Origin: Corynebacterium yonathiae
GTDB lineage: Bacteria; Actinomycetota; Actinomycetes; Mycobacteriales; Mycobacteriaceae
DNA: 64,000 nucleotides
Assembly (NCBI RefSeq): GCF_022288805.1
Contig: NZ_JAKOPM010000002.1
Span: 1-64,000 of the forward strand
Reading direction: 5' to 3'
Below, one piece after another: positions 17,231-25,460 of this stretch (within the stretch, counting starts at the first letter, position 1; every line of letters starts with the position of its first letter). A program made the translations under genes and the position numbers. The notes under the pieces are model-generated. The model was not told where the DNA came from. It was given only the letters and a program-made list of their open reading frames with translations, and did not search any database.

Positions 17231-17907
17231 CCGTCACCAACCTCGCCCAAGCCAACTGGGATCGCCTTGGCCCCTCGCTCGCCGACGCCATCGTCGACAC
17301 CCTCATCATGGTCTCGACCACCCTCATCGTCTCCGGCATCCTCGGCCTTGGCCTAGGCATGCTGCTCTACACCACCCGCACGGGCGGCATCCTGCAAAAC
17401 CGGTTTGTCTACGTCATTGTTAACCTGCTGGTGAACTTCGTCCGCCCCATCCCCTTCATCATTTTGCTGGCCTTTGCCCAGCCACTGACCGTCGCCGTAA
17501 TGGGAGGTTCCATCGGCCGCGGCCCAGCGACCTTCGTCATGGTCATCGCCGCGACCTTCTCCGTGGCCCGCGTGGTGGAGCAAAACCTCGTGGCTATCGA
17601 TCCCGGTGTTATCGAGGCCGCCCGCTCCATGGGCGCCTCGCCGTGGAAGATCATTACCTCCGTCATCGTTCCGGAGGCCCTCGGCCCGCTGATTCTGGGC
17701 TACACCTTCTTGTTCATCGCCATCGTGGATATGTCCGCCATGGCCGGCTACGTCGGCGGCGGCGGCTTGGGCGACTTCGCCATCGTCTACGGCTACCGCG
17801 CCTTCGAGTGGGAAGTCACCGTCGTGGCTACGCTCATCATCATCGTGCTGGTGCAGGCCGCCCAGTTCTTCGGCAACTGGCTCTCTTCCAAGGTCATGCG
17901 CCGCTAG
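17227..17907 (+). CDS. metI: Methionine ABC transporter permease MetI
   Basis: Inner-membrane permease of the methionine importer. 226 residues with five hydrophobic spans and the EAA coupling motif EAARSMGASPWKIITSVIVPEALGPLILG. Overlaps metN by 4 nt, so the two subunits are translationally coupled. Immediately after the stop comes a copy of the dispersed 14-bp word (17912-17925). Confidence 0.93.
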   Translation: MTVTNLAQANWDRLGPSLADAIVDTLIMVSTTLIVSGILGLGLGMLLYTTRTGGILQNRFVYVIVNLLVNFVRPIPFIILLAFAQPLTVAVMGGSIGRGPATFVMVIAATFSVARVVEQNLVAIDPGVIEAARSMGASPWKIITSVIVPEALGPLILGYTFLFIAIVDMSAMAGYVGGGGLGDFAIVYGYRAFEWEVTVVATLIIIVLVQAAQFFGNWLSSKVMRR

Positions 17908-17943
17908 CCCCCGCTTGCCGACGCCGCCCCCGCCCCGCGCGGC

Positions 17944-18804
17944 CTACTCCGCGATCGGCTCCACGCCGGTCGCTACGATGGCTTGGCCTTTCTTCGGCGC
18001 ATCGCCGCAGGAAGACACCACGCCTTCTACCTCGCGCTCCTCGAGCGCCACGCGCCAGCGCCGGCCGTCAGCGTGGCTGACCTCGCCGCTGTCGGTGGCG
18101 GTGAGCTGGCCGTAGGCGAGGTCCTCGCCGGCGTCGATAAGCGAGCGGGCCACCGCCAACTCCGCCACCTGGCCGCGCGGGCCGAAAATACCGCGCCCGC
18201 GATTTACCGGGTAGAAATACTTCCCCTTCGCCGCCGCCGCAATCATCTGCGCGGCGGCTTCTTTATTCATTCGGCCAAAAGAATAGCCCCACGGCATGAG
18301 CATGACCGACGGCGCGAATCGGTGCCCTTTCGTGTGCGAGGTCTCCCACACCATATCCGGATAGTCCGCCACCAGCTCCGCGGCCAGCGGGCGACCCTTG
18401 ACCGCACAGCACGTATCGCGCTTCGCATGCGTGCACACCAGCACCAGCGGCGTATCCAAAGCGCCACCCCCATTGCGGCCAGGCCCGGTCAGGTCCAGAT
18501 CGAGGATCTTCTCCGGGCCCGTCAGCAGCACGAGTTCCATCACGCCCTGCTCGGCCCACACCAGGTAACAACGGTGCATCTTGCCTACTTGGCGGCCATC
18601 GCGGCCCGGCCGGCGAATAAGCTGCAGCCCTGCCATACCCTTCAGCTTGGTCTTGAGCTGCGCTGTGAGCTCCGGCCCAAAGGTATCGCCGTCGAGCACG
18701 TCTCGCGACCATCCGCCCGGCCACTCGAAAAGCACATAGACGGATTCCTTCTTCGCCGTGCCTGGCAGCGGCTCTACCTGGATATCTGAACAGAACTCGG
18801 TCAT
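17944..18804 (-). CDS. Sucrase/ferredoxin-like (thioredoxin-fold) protein
   Basis: 286-residue member of the Suc_Fer-like family, a thioredoxin-like ferredoxin fold of uncertain reaction. Signature segments are CTHAKRDTCCAVKGRPLA, with Cys residues suited to a 2Fe-2S cluster, and ETSHTKGHRFAPSVMLMPWGYSFGRM. A DtxR-type box immediately upstream of the ATG points to iron regulation; such proteins have been proposed to act in siderophore reduction or iron release, which is inference here. It is convergent with metI and divergent from a lipoprotein gene. Confidence 0.82.
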   Translation of the reverse strand: MTEFCSDIQVEPLPGTAKKESVYVLFEWPGGWSRDVLDGDTFGPELTAQLKTKLKGMAGLQLIRRPGRDGRQVGKMHRCYLVWAEQGVMELVLLTGPEKILDLDLTGPGRNGGGALDTPLVLVCTHAKRDTCCAVKGRPLAAELVADYPDMVWETSHTKGHRFAPSVMLMPWGYSFGRMNKEAAAQMIAAAAKGKYFYPVNRGRGIFGPRGQVAELAVARSLIDAGEDLAYGQLTATDSGEVSHADGRRWRVALEEREVEGVVSSCGDAPKKGQAIVATGVEPIAE

Positions 18805-18823
18805 ATACCTAAGCCTAACCTTT
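18805..18823. promoter_or_regulatory. DtxR-type iron box
   Basis: The 19 bp directly upstream of the Suc_Fer gene, read on the minus strand, contain GGTTAGGCT and match 13 of 19 positions of the corynebacterial DtxR consensus TTAGGTTAGGCTAACCTAA. One half is strong and the other degenerate. Confidence 0.5.
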
Positions 18824-18914
18824 CTGCTTTTCAGCTCACACCCTTGGCAACAATTCGGCCACGAAGTACCCCCTCAGCTATACAGTTCACGGCCGAAAAT
18901 ATAACCTAGGGGAC

Positions 18915-19472
18915 ATGTTGAAAGTTCGTCTCGCCGCAACGCTTCTCGTCGCAGCTTTCCTCAGCGGCTGCGCTGCCCACGAGACGGACCGCACCACCAT
19001 GGCCGCGTCTGCGGATAACTCCCAGCTCAATCCGCTAGGCCAGGCCAATATGGAGATGAAAACCCTCCGGCCGCAGGCGCCCTCCGAACTTACGGTGACC
19101 GACGTGCGCATCGGCCGGCACGAGGGTTTTGAGCGCGTCGTCTTCGAGCTTGATGGCGGCGGCGCTCCCGGCTGGTTCGTGGATTACGCCGATACACCCA
19201 CACAGCAGGGTTCCGGCAAGACCATTGACCACTCCGGAGAGACCGCACTCAATGTCAATATCGACGGCGTGGTCTACCCCTTCGAAGCCGGCAAAGATGA
19301 TCCCCGCATCGGCGTGGTGGATGCCCCTACGGAAGGAATTGTCACCCAAGTGGTCAATGGCGGCACCTACGAGGGCCGCTGCCAATTTGTCATCGGCATG
19401 ACCTCTCGCAAGCCTTATTCCGTGCAGGTGCTCGATAACCCCACTCGCCTCGTGGTCGATATTCGCAATTAG
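18915..19472 (+). CDS. AMIN-like domain lipoprotein
   Basis: 185-residue exported lipoprotein: signal peptide 1-18, lipobox LSGC with Cys19. Residues about 58-184 resemble the AMIN-like domain (VTDVRIGRHEGFERVVFELDGGGAPGWFVDYAD..., ending NPTRLVVDIRN), a beta-rich fold found in actinobacterial cell-envelope proteins. A TATAAC -10-like element lies about 10 bases before the ATG. Its stop overlaps the imuB stop on the other strand by 4 nt. Ligand unknown. Confidence 0.8.
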   Translation: MLKVRLAATLLVAAFLSGCAAHETDRTTMAASADNSQLNPLGQANMEMKTLRPQAPSELTVTDVRIGRHEGFERVVFELDGGGAPGWFVDYADTPTQQGSGKTIDHSGETALNVNIDGVVYPFEAGKDDPRIGVVDAPTEGIVTQVVNGGTYEGRCQFVIGMTSRKPYSVQVLDNPTRLVVDIRN

Positions 19473-20992
19473 TAAGTCGCCTCAACCCGCCAGCGCCCAC
19501 CGGCCCATACCAAAAGCCACGCCCGCTGATGCTCTTCGTGCTCGGCTTGGCCCACCACCTGCAGGCGCGCTACGTGCTGTGGAGTATCGGTCCACCACTG
19601 CGTATCCACCGGCCAGGGTCCGGCCCAGCCCAGCACGCGAAAGCGATGCGCGCCCCAGCTCAAGGCCACCGGCACCCCGGACAAGAGGGCTTCGGCAGTA
19701 ACAAAGACGGGGCGCCCGGCGGCGTCGATAAGCCGAATGCGCGCGGCCGGATGATTCGGACCACCGCCCAGCCGTGCAGGCAGGGGCGCGGGAATGCGGC
19801 CGGGCCACTCGCCCTGCGGCGGTGCGTCACGCTGCTCGCCATAGGGCACGTACTCGATGCGCTCGGCCACCCCACGGCCGCCCACTGCCCGCGGCTGCAG
19901 CACGCGGTCAACCCCCAGCTGCGATTGCACACGGGCGATCACGCGTTTGACCTGCTCCTGCGATCCTTCCCCGCCCCAGAGACCGGTGGCGGACGGGGCA
20001 GCAACCTCCACCGGCTCCAGCGCTAGGCGGCGGATGGCCGCGCCCTCACCAGTAGCGCGCGTGAGCCAACCATCGAGCTGCCAGCGCACCCGGTCCGCGG
20101 TGGCCTGTTCCGTCAGCGCTTCCTGTGTGCGCCATACCCGCGCCAGCTCCTCACCGGTGCCAAACTCCGCCACCACGCGCAGCCGCAGGCACACCTTGCC
20201 GGCCTCCTCCAAGCGGGCATGCAGCCGGGCCGCTAACTGGCGAGCTGCGAAGGCGGCCGCGTCCACACGCTCGATGCGCTCTTCCATTTCCACCGCCAGA
20301 TCCGGGCGCGCCAGCTCTGGGGCCACGCGCCTATCCGCACGGGCCTGGGCCAGTTCGTGGGCACGCCGGCCCGGCTCACCAAACCGGGTGGCTACCTGCT
20401 TAAACGGCAGCGCGGCTAAGTCGCCCAGGCGTCGCACACCCAGCTTATCCAGCTGTGCGATAAACCCAGCCTCAAAGCCCAAGGCCTCATCGGCCGCCAG
20501 CACGCCTATGGGCTGGGTGGCCAAAAACTCCCGCGAGCCGCCCTCCGGCACCACTGCGCCCACACCACGGTGCCGGGCCGCGATGACGGCCGTGGCAATC
20601 TCATCGGCGACGCCGAGGGTGGAGTCGAAGCCGGCGTACGAAGAGGCGTCGACAAGCATCTCTAGTGCTTTCTCCCCGTGGTAGCGCAGAGCCGCGCCCG
20701 CATCCACAATCGCCAGGCCTGGGCGCAACACCTCCACCGAGGACGCCACCGCATCTAAGCCGGCCGCGACCTCCGCAAACGCCGCGCCATCCCGATCCGG
20801 ATTGGCCTCCACCACTGCGGCCTCGGGGCACAGCGCTTGGGCCTGGCGCAGGCGCATCCCGCGCCGCACGCCCGCCCGGCGCGCCCTCCTATCGCACACC
20901 GCCACCGCGTGATTGCGCGCAATTACCATAGGACCCTGCCCGCCGGCAGCCTGGATGGGCCAATCCGGAAACCACACGGCCGCTACCCTCAT
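19469..20992 (-). CDS. imuB: ImuB, inactive Y-family polymerase-like mutasome hub
   Basis: 507-residue UmuC/DinB-like protein. It has the Y-family fold (RRAGVRRGMRLRQAQALCP; a helix-hairpin-helix near LDKLGVRRLGDLAALP) but lacks the catalytic acids. The N-terminal strand reads AVWFPDWPIQAA rather than D-x-D-x-F, and the acidic pair of the SIDE motif is absent (AIVDAGAALRYHG). This is the known state of ImuB, which links DnaE2 and the beta clamp rather than polymerising. Overlaps imuA' by 4 nt. Confidence 0.88.
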   Translation of the reverse strand: MRVAAVWFPDWPIQAAGGQGPMVIARNHAVAVCDRRARRAGVRRGMRLRQAQALCPEAAVVEANPDRDGAAFAEVAAGLDAVASSVEVLRPGLAIVDAGAALRYHGEKALEMLVDASSYAGFDSTLGVADEIATAVIAARHRGVGAVVPEGGSREFLATQPIGVLAADEALGFEAGFIAQLDKLGVRRLGDLAALPFKQVATRFGEPGRRAHELAQARADRRVAPELARPDLAVEMEERIERVDAAAFAARQLAARLHARLEEAGKVCLRLRVVAEFGTGEELARVWRTQEALTEQATADRVRWQLDGWLTRATGEGAAIRRLALEPVEVAAPSATGLWGGEGSQEQVKRVIARVQSQLGVDRVLQPRAVGGRGVAERIEYVPYGEQRDAPPQGEWPGRIPAPLPARLGGGPNHPAARIRLIDAAGRPVFVTAEALLSGVPVALSWGAHRFRVLGWAGPWPVDTQWWTDTPQHVARLQVVGQAEHEEHQRAWLLVWAGGRWRVEATY

Positions 20993-21651
20993 ACGGCCTC
21001 CAACCGGCGGCGCTCACCCACCGTGAGCACCCCGCGCGAGGCACCCTGCTTCGAGGTCACCTCCACCTCCATGTCCACGCCGCGAATGCGCCCACTGCCC
21101 TTGCCGACGCCCCGGTAAGTACTCACCCTTGCCCTTATCCCCACCGCTGTGCCGGGCAGGCGCGTGCCTACCGTCAGCACCGCCGCGTGCCCGCCACGCA
21201 CTTTCGCCAGCACCGGCCGAGCCTTGGTAGGGCTCACCTCACCGGGCGGCCCATGGTGGACAACAAGGTCTAGCCCTTCCGCCAATACTCCCGTCACCAT
21301 CCAGGATTCCAGGCCCGGATCCGGCACGGTCACCACACGTTCGATATCGCCCTTATCGGCCACGTGTGCGAGTAGCAAATCCGGCCACCCCACCACTGCC
21401 ACATGCCCGCCACGGGCGGTGAGGTGACAGATAAGCTCCACCACCAGCGCTGGACAGTTCGCACAGTGCACCACCTGCCGGCGCGCCAGCCCACCTGCAG
21501 GAAGCAAGCGGGCCAGGCCAGGGAGGGTATCTACCAGCTCTTCTTCCGGGCCGCGCTCCATAGCGCGCATGCGAGCACGCAGCATCGCCACACGGTCCGG
21601 CCCACTTAGCCCGGCCACCGCTTTTTCTAGACGAACGCTCGTTTGACTCAC
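20989..21651 (-). CDS. imuA': ImuA' SOS mutagenesis accessory protein
   Basis: RecA-like ImuA' protein of the actinobacterial DNA-damage mutasome, acting with ImuB and DnaE2. About 220 residues from GTG 21651, which follows a TACTAT -10-like element by 4 bases. The frame is open upstream to 21726 but that part overlaps the divergent promoter. Visible features are GLARLLPAGGLARRQVVHC, where a P-loop would lie but is not intact, HVAVVGWPDLLLAHVADKGDIERVVTVPDPG and the C-terminal MEVEVTSKQG. A TCGAACAT half-site upstream may be a degenerate SOS box. Confidence 0.82.
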   Translation of the reverse strand: MSQTSVRLEKAVAGLSGPDRVAMLRARMRAMERGPEEELVDTLPGLARLLPAGGLARRQVVHCANCPALVVELICHLTARGGHVAVVGWPDLLLAHVADKGDIERVVTVPDPGLESWMVTGVLAEGLDLVVHHGPPGEVSPTKARPVLAKVRGGHAAVLTVGTRLPGTAVGIRARVSTYRGVGKGSGRIRGVDMEVEVTSKQGASRGVLTVGERRRLEAV

Positions 21652-21684
21652 CCGGATAGTATGAACCCTCACCCGGACACATGC

Positions 21685-21700
21685 AAGTGTATGTTCGAAT
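21685..21700. promoter_or_regulatory. Weak LexA half-site between imuA' and membrane gene
   Basis: On the minus strand TCGAACA is a perfect LexA half, but the other half (CACTTGC) barely matches. It sits just upstream of the likely -35 of imuA'. SOS control of imuA'B is established in mycobacteria; this site alone would not prove it. Confidence 0.3.
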
Positions 21701-21715
21701 GGTAGCCTTAGCGGC

Positions 21716-22135
21716 ATGAACCTCAACGCTGCCTACGGTGCCATGCGCGAGCACACCACCCCCATCCCCACTCCGCCATGGGTGCGCTTGGGCTCGTCCA
21801 TCCTCATCGGCGCGGCCGTGGCACTTTTGGCCAGCCGCGCGCATATCTTCGCCGCCTTGACCGGAGCACTCGTATGCCTTGTGGCAGCCTTCGTCCTCGT
21901 CTTCGCCCACCCGTACCGCCGCGCGATGCGTGCCTATGCCACCAAGCGCAATGTCACTCTGGTTCCTACCATCACGCAGCTCGTGCCTCTGATGATTCTG
22001 TGGCTGATGGTGATGCTCGCGCCCATCGTGGCCCTGCCCGCGTGGGGCGCCGGCCTGGTGTGGCTGGCGGTCTTTGGGCTAAGCTTTTTCGTCTTCCCCC
22101 ATGTGGATGGCACGCGCCGGCTCGCATTTGCCTAA
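21716..22135 (+). CDS. Small integral membrane protein, unknown
   Basis: 139-residue protein with four hydrophobic stretches (about 27-43, 45-62, 83-103, 108-126) and a basic loop after the second (HPYRRAMRAYATKRNV). I do not recognise the family. A TAGCCT -10-like hexamer ends 8 bases before the ATG, so the message may be leaderless. Divergent from imuA'; followed by the second HNH gene's promoter with its DnaA boxes. Confidence 0.65.
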   Translation: MNLNAAYGAMREHTTPIPTPPWVRLGSSILIGAAVALLASRAHIFAALTGALVCLVAAFVLVFAHPYRRAMRAYATKRNVTLVPTITQLVPLMILWLMVMLAPIVALPAWGAGLVWLAVFGLSFFVFPHVDGTRRLAFA

Positions 22136-22156
22136 TCTATCCGACACTTTTCGGAG

Positions 22157-22165
22157 TTATCCACA
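22157..22165 (+). promoter_or_regulatory. DnaA-box consensus upstream of HNH copy 2
   Basis: TTATCCACA, perfect DnaA box, about 105 bp before the HNH start and in the same orientation to the gene as in copy 1. Confidence 0.6.
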
Positions 22166-22198
22166 GCTTTCCGGCCCTCCAAGGGTATACGGGCCGGG

Positions 22199-22207
22199 TT
22201 ATCCACA
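22199..22207 (+). promoter_or_regulatory. Second DnaA-box consensus upstream of HNH copy 2
   Basis: TTATCCACA again, 42 bp after the first and preceded by GGCCGGG (copy 1 has GGCCGG at the same relative place). This supports a shared ancestral upstream region. Confidence 0.6.
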
Positions 22208-22270
22208 GAATCGGCCGCAGCGGTTGCACCGGCCGCGCGGCGGTGCAGGGTGCGCCGTAGCGTTGCAGGT

Positions 22271-23308
22271 ATGAACGCACTCGAGACCTACCTCACTGCC
22301 TTGAGCCCCGGCATGGACATCATCGCCGGGTGCCAAGGTATGTCTGGGTCCGAGCTTATGGACCACGGCGCACCCGATGCCATCGCGGCCGATCTGCTTC
22401 TTTTGTGCGAGAGTTATTTCGGCCGCACCAAATTTACGCGCCTGCAGCGCTGCGCTATTGCCGACGCCCGCCGCAACACCCATTCCATCGCCACGCTCAC
22501 CGCCCTAGAGCGCATAGTTAACCGCGCACCCAGCAAGAAACAGGCCTGGGAGCTACGCGCGGAGTGCTGTGCAATGACCGGCGCGATGAGCCATATTCTC
22601 AAGCACGCCCGCCGGCGGCTGCGCGAGATGAAAGACAACACCGTTACTCCAGGCGTGCGCACTTATCGACGTCCCAATGACTACTGGACGCTGGCCATCA
22701 CCGGAACCTCCAGTTTCATCGCGGATCTCAATGCCGCACTGGCTGCTACAGGAAAGCAATCGCTCGAGGCGGTAGAAAAGATCTTCTTCGACCAAGCGGT
22801 GGCCGCACGGGCAGAGGTGATAACCAATGCTATCGTGCCGCTGGACAAATTCATCCGTATCCGCGACGGCCATGGCGACGATATCGAGCTCGATCTGACC
22901 AATGGCGCCACCATTAGCGGAACCGAATATCTGCGACGTGTGCTCAATGACGTCGGCTTTTCTGGCGATAGAGAAACCGGCTACGTCACCCTCGTGCACC
23001 CCGAGGAAGGGCCGGTCAACCTCTACCGCACGGCACGCGTGGCCAATGATAAACAGCGCATCATGGCCGCTGCAGAAAACCCACGCTGCGCCTGGCCGGG
23101 CTGTAACCAGCCGGCCGATCTCTCCCAAGTCCACCATCTCAAGGCATGGAGCAACGGTGGGGAGACGAATATGAAAAACCTGGTCATGTGCTGCGCTTAC
23201 CATAATGGCGTCAATGACGATGACCCCAACGCCCCACCCCGGCGTGGCCGCCTCGAGCGGGTGGGTGGCCGCATCGTGTGGCGGCCGCCGTTTACCCCGC
23301 GCGAGTAA
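22271..23308 (+). CDS. HNH endonuclease-domain protein, DUF222 family (copy 2)
   Basis: 345-residue paralogue of the protein at 5816-6796. Shared features include ESYFGRTKF near residue 45, the central FIRIRDGHGDDIELDLTNGATISG, EEGPVNLYRTARVANDKQRIMAAAENPRCAWPGC and the HNH core with QVHHL, GGETNMKNL and CAYHNG. The tail NDDDPNAPPRRGRLER is identical to copy 1. ATG 22271 is chosen by alignment with the paralogue. The two genes are on opposite strands 15 kb apart. Function unknown. Confidence 0.85.
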   Translation: MNALETYLTALSPGMDIIAGCQGMSGSELMDHGAPDAIAADLLLLCESYFGRTKFTRLQRCAIADARRNTHSIATLTALERIVNRAPSKKQAWELRAECCAMTGAMSHILKHARRRLREMKDNTVTPGVRTYRRPNDYWTLAITGTSSFIADLNAALAATGKQSLEAVEKIFFDQAVAARAEVITNAIVPLDKFIRIRDGHGDDIELDLTNGATISGTEYLRRVLNDVGFSGDRETGYVTLVHPEEGPVNLYRTARVANDKQRIMAAAENPRCAWPGCNQPADLSQVHHLKAWSNGGETNMKNLVMCCAYHNGVNDDDPNAPPRRGRLERVGGRIVWRPPFTPRE

Positions 23309-23331
23309 GCGCCGCCTCTAAAACGAGCGAA

Positions 23332-23360
23332 AAGGCGCTCAGAGATAGTCTGAGCGCCTT
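23332..23360. terminator. Bidirectional terminator, HNH copy 2 / guaA
   Basis: AAGGCGCTCAGA and TCTGAGCGCCTT form a perfect 12-bp stem with a 5-nt loop between the convergent genes. A/T bases flank both sides, so it can serve both. Confidence 0.85.
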
Positions 23361-23374
23361 CTACGCATACCGTT

Positions 23375-24949
23375 TTACTCCCACTCAATGGTTCCCGGGG
23401 GCTTGGAGGTGCAGTCCAAGACCACGCGGTTGACATCCTTCACCTCGTTGGTGATACGGGTAGAAATCTTCTCCAGTACCTCGTATGGCAGGCGGGTCCA
23501 GTCTGCGGTCATGGCGTCCTCCGAGGACACTGGGCGCAGCACGATGGGGTGGCCATAGGTGCGGCCGTCGCCCTGCACGCCAACGGAGCGGACATCGGCC
23601 AGCAGTACTACCGGGCACTGCCAAATCTGGTCATCCAGGCCGGCATTGGTCAGCTCGGTGCGGGCAATAAGATCCGCCTCGCGCAGCGTCTCCAAGCGTT
23701 CCTCGGTTACCTCACCGATAATGCGGATACCCAAACCTGGGCCGGGGAATGGCTGACGGCTAACGATCTCTTCTGGCAAGCCCAGCTCGCGGCCGACGGC
23801 GCGAACCTCGTCCTTAAACAGGAGGCGCAGCGGCTCGACCAGTTCGAACTCCACGTCATCTGGCAAACCGCCAACATTGTGGTGAGACTTAATATTCGCC
23901 GTGCCGTCACCGCCGCCAGACTCCACCACGTCTGGGTACAGCGTGCCTTGGACAAGGTAATCGACGGTGGAGCCTGCGGGGGCGTCGTCAAGCACGCCCG
24001 CAACCGCGCGCTCAAAGGACCGGATAAACTCCGCGCCAATGGCCTTACGTTTGGCTTCAGGGTCGCTAACGCCTGCCAGCTTCTCCAAGAACGCAGCGCG
24101 TTCATCCGCAGTCACCAGCTTCGCGCCGGTGGAGGCAACAAAGTCCTTTTCCACCTGCTCACGCTCGCCGGCACGCAGCAAGCCGTGATCTACGAAAACA
24201 CAGGTGAGGCGATCACCGATGGCACGCTGCACCAGTGCGGCCGCCACAGCAGAGTCCACACCGCCGGAAAGGCCACAGATGGCGCGGCCTTCCTCGCCCA
24301 CCTGAGCGCGAACGTCCGCGATGAGCTGCTCGGCGATATTATCGGCCGTCCAATTCTGCTCTAGGCCCGCAATCTCGGTCAGGAAGCGGGTAAGCACTTC
24401 CTGGCCGTGCGGCGAGTGCTGCACCTCAGGGTGGTACTGCACGCCGGCCATCTTCTTGTCTAGGCACTCCATGGCTGCAACCGGAGCACCGGCCGACGTT
24501 GCCGTAACCTCGAAACCTTCGGGAGCGGCAGATACGGCATCACCGTGAGACATCCACACCTTGTGAGTGGCCTCCAATCCATCGTGAAGCACGCCTGCCT
24601 TGACATTCATGTCGGTGCGGCCGTACTCACGCTCGCCGGTCGACGAGACGGTACCACCAAGAGCATGGTTCATGGCTTGGAAACCGTAGCAGATGCCGAA
24701 AACCGGAATGCCGAGCTCAAGCAGCTCTGGCTTCAAAGCCGGGGCGCCGTCAGCATAGACAGAAGACGGACCGCCCGACAGGATTAGCGCGGCGGGATCT
24801 TTGGATTTAATTTCCTCCACGGACGCAGAGTGAGGGACAACCTCGGAGTAAATCTTGGCCTCGCGCACGCGACGGGCAATAAGCTGCGCGTACTGAGCGC
24901 CAAAGTCCACTACGAGGACGGGGCGCGGGGTAGTATTTGGCTTAGTCAC
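23375..24949 (-). CDS. guaA: GMP synthase (glutamine-hydrolysing)
   Basis: Converts XMP to GMP with ATP and glutamine. 524 residues. The N-terminal class I amidotransferase has [10 protein letters not shown], the nucleophile Cys in [16 protein letters not shown] and the YHPEV triad part. The ATP-pyrophosphatase P-loop is [14 protein letters not shown]. The C-terminal dimerisation domain ends [10 protein letters not shown], the family's invariant tail. It lies downstream of guaB3/guaB but is separated from them by a lipoprotein gene on the other strand. Confidence 0.97.
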   Translation of the reverse strand: MTKPNTTPRPVLVVDFGAQYAQLIARRVREAKIYSEVVPHSASVEEIKSKDPAALILSGGPSSVYADGAPALKPELLELGIPVFGICYGFQAMNHALGGTVSSTGEREYGRTDMNVKAGVLHDGLEATHKVWMSHGDAVSAAPEGFEVTATSAGAPVAAMECLDKKMAGVQYHPEVQHSPHGQEVLTRFLTEIAGLEQNWTADNIAEQLIADVRAQVGEEGRAICGLSGGVDSAVAAALVQRAIGDRLTCVFVDHGLLRAGEREQVEKDFVASTGAKLVTADERAAFLEKLAGVSDPEAKRKAIGAEFIRSFERAVAGVLDDAPAGSTVDYLVQGTLYPDVVESGGGDGTANIKSHHNVGGLPDDVEFELVEPLRLLFKDEVRAVGRELGLPEEIVSRQPFPGPGLGIRIIGEVTEERLETLREADLIARTELTNAGLDDQIWQCPVVLLADVRSVGVQGDGRTYGHPIVLRPVSSEDAMTADWTRLPYEVLEKISTRITNEVKDVNRVVLDCTSKPPGTIEWE

Positions 24950-24982
24950 GCCCCATAGTCTAACCCACTAAACTGATAGCTT

Positions 24983-25354
24983 ATGAAGCGCTTGGCCATT
25001 GTGCTCACCACGGGACTGTTGTTGTGCGGTTGTGACGCCACTCCTACCACCGCCGAGGTGACGTCTGTGCTGGATGAACAAGGCCCGCAGCAGGTAACAC
25101 TTCCAGCCGAAGAAGTCTTTGGAAGCAAGTGGGATGAGTGGATTCCCTTGTGCGGAACTCGGCAGGCAGAGCACGTGGGGTACCCAGAGGTTGCGCATAA
25201 TTCGGTAGTCCTACGCGCGGCCACAGAAGAGAAAGTCGTAGAGCTCAATCCAGCGGGCGCACGCGTGTGCCCAGTCCAAGATGCAGGACAATGGCAGCCG
25301 ATGGCACGCGAGACCACATGGAAGCGGGAAGGCGGTTGGCAGTTGATTTCCTAA
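24983..25354 (+). CDS. Small exported lipoprotein, unknown
   Basis: 123 residues: signal peptide 1-16, lipobox LLCGC with Cys17 as probable lipid anchor, then an acidic soluble domain with two further Cys (57 and 95). A TAAACT -10-like hexamer is 8-10 bases before the ATG, so it may be leaderless. It is divergent from guaA and convergent with guaB3. No family recognised. Confidence 0.68.
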   Translation: MKRLAIVLTTGLLLCGCDATPTTAEVTSVLDEQGPQQVTLPAEEVFGSKWDEWIPLCGTRQAEHVGYPEVAHNSVVLRAATEEKVVELNPAGARVCPVQDAGQWQPMARETTWKREGGWQLIS

Positions 25355-25412
25355 CCACTCTCCTTCTCCGCCACGCTTTACCTCTCCAGAGGAGAAAGAG
25401 CTTTGAAGCAAA

Positions 25413-25443
25413 ACGCGGCTGCGCCAAGAAAGCACAGCCGCGT
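25413..25443. terminator. Terminator between lipoprotein gene and guaB3
   Basis: ACGCGGCTG and CAGCCGCGT pair over 9 bp with a 13-nt loop between convergent genes. On the minus strand the stem is followed by TTTTGCTT, supporting termination of guaB3. Confidence 0.75.
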
Positions 25444-25460
25444 CGGGGACTCTCGTACGG

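Noticed and set aside
6851..22207. DnaA boxes as evidence for a replication origin
   Set aside because: Only pairs occur, each upstream of an HNH gene, with no dnaA/dnaN, AT-rich unwinding region or further clustering.
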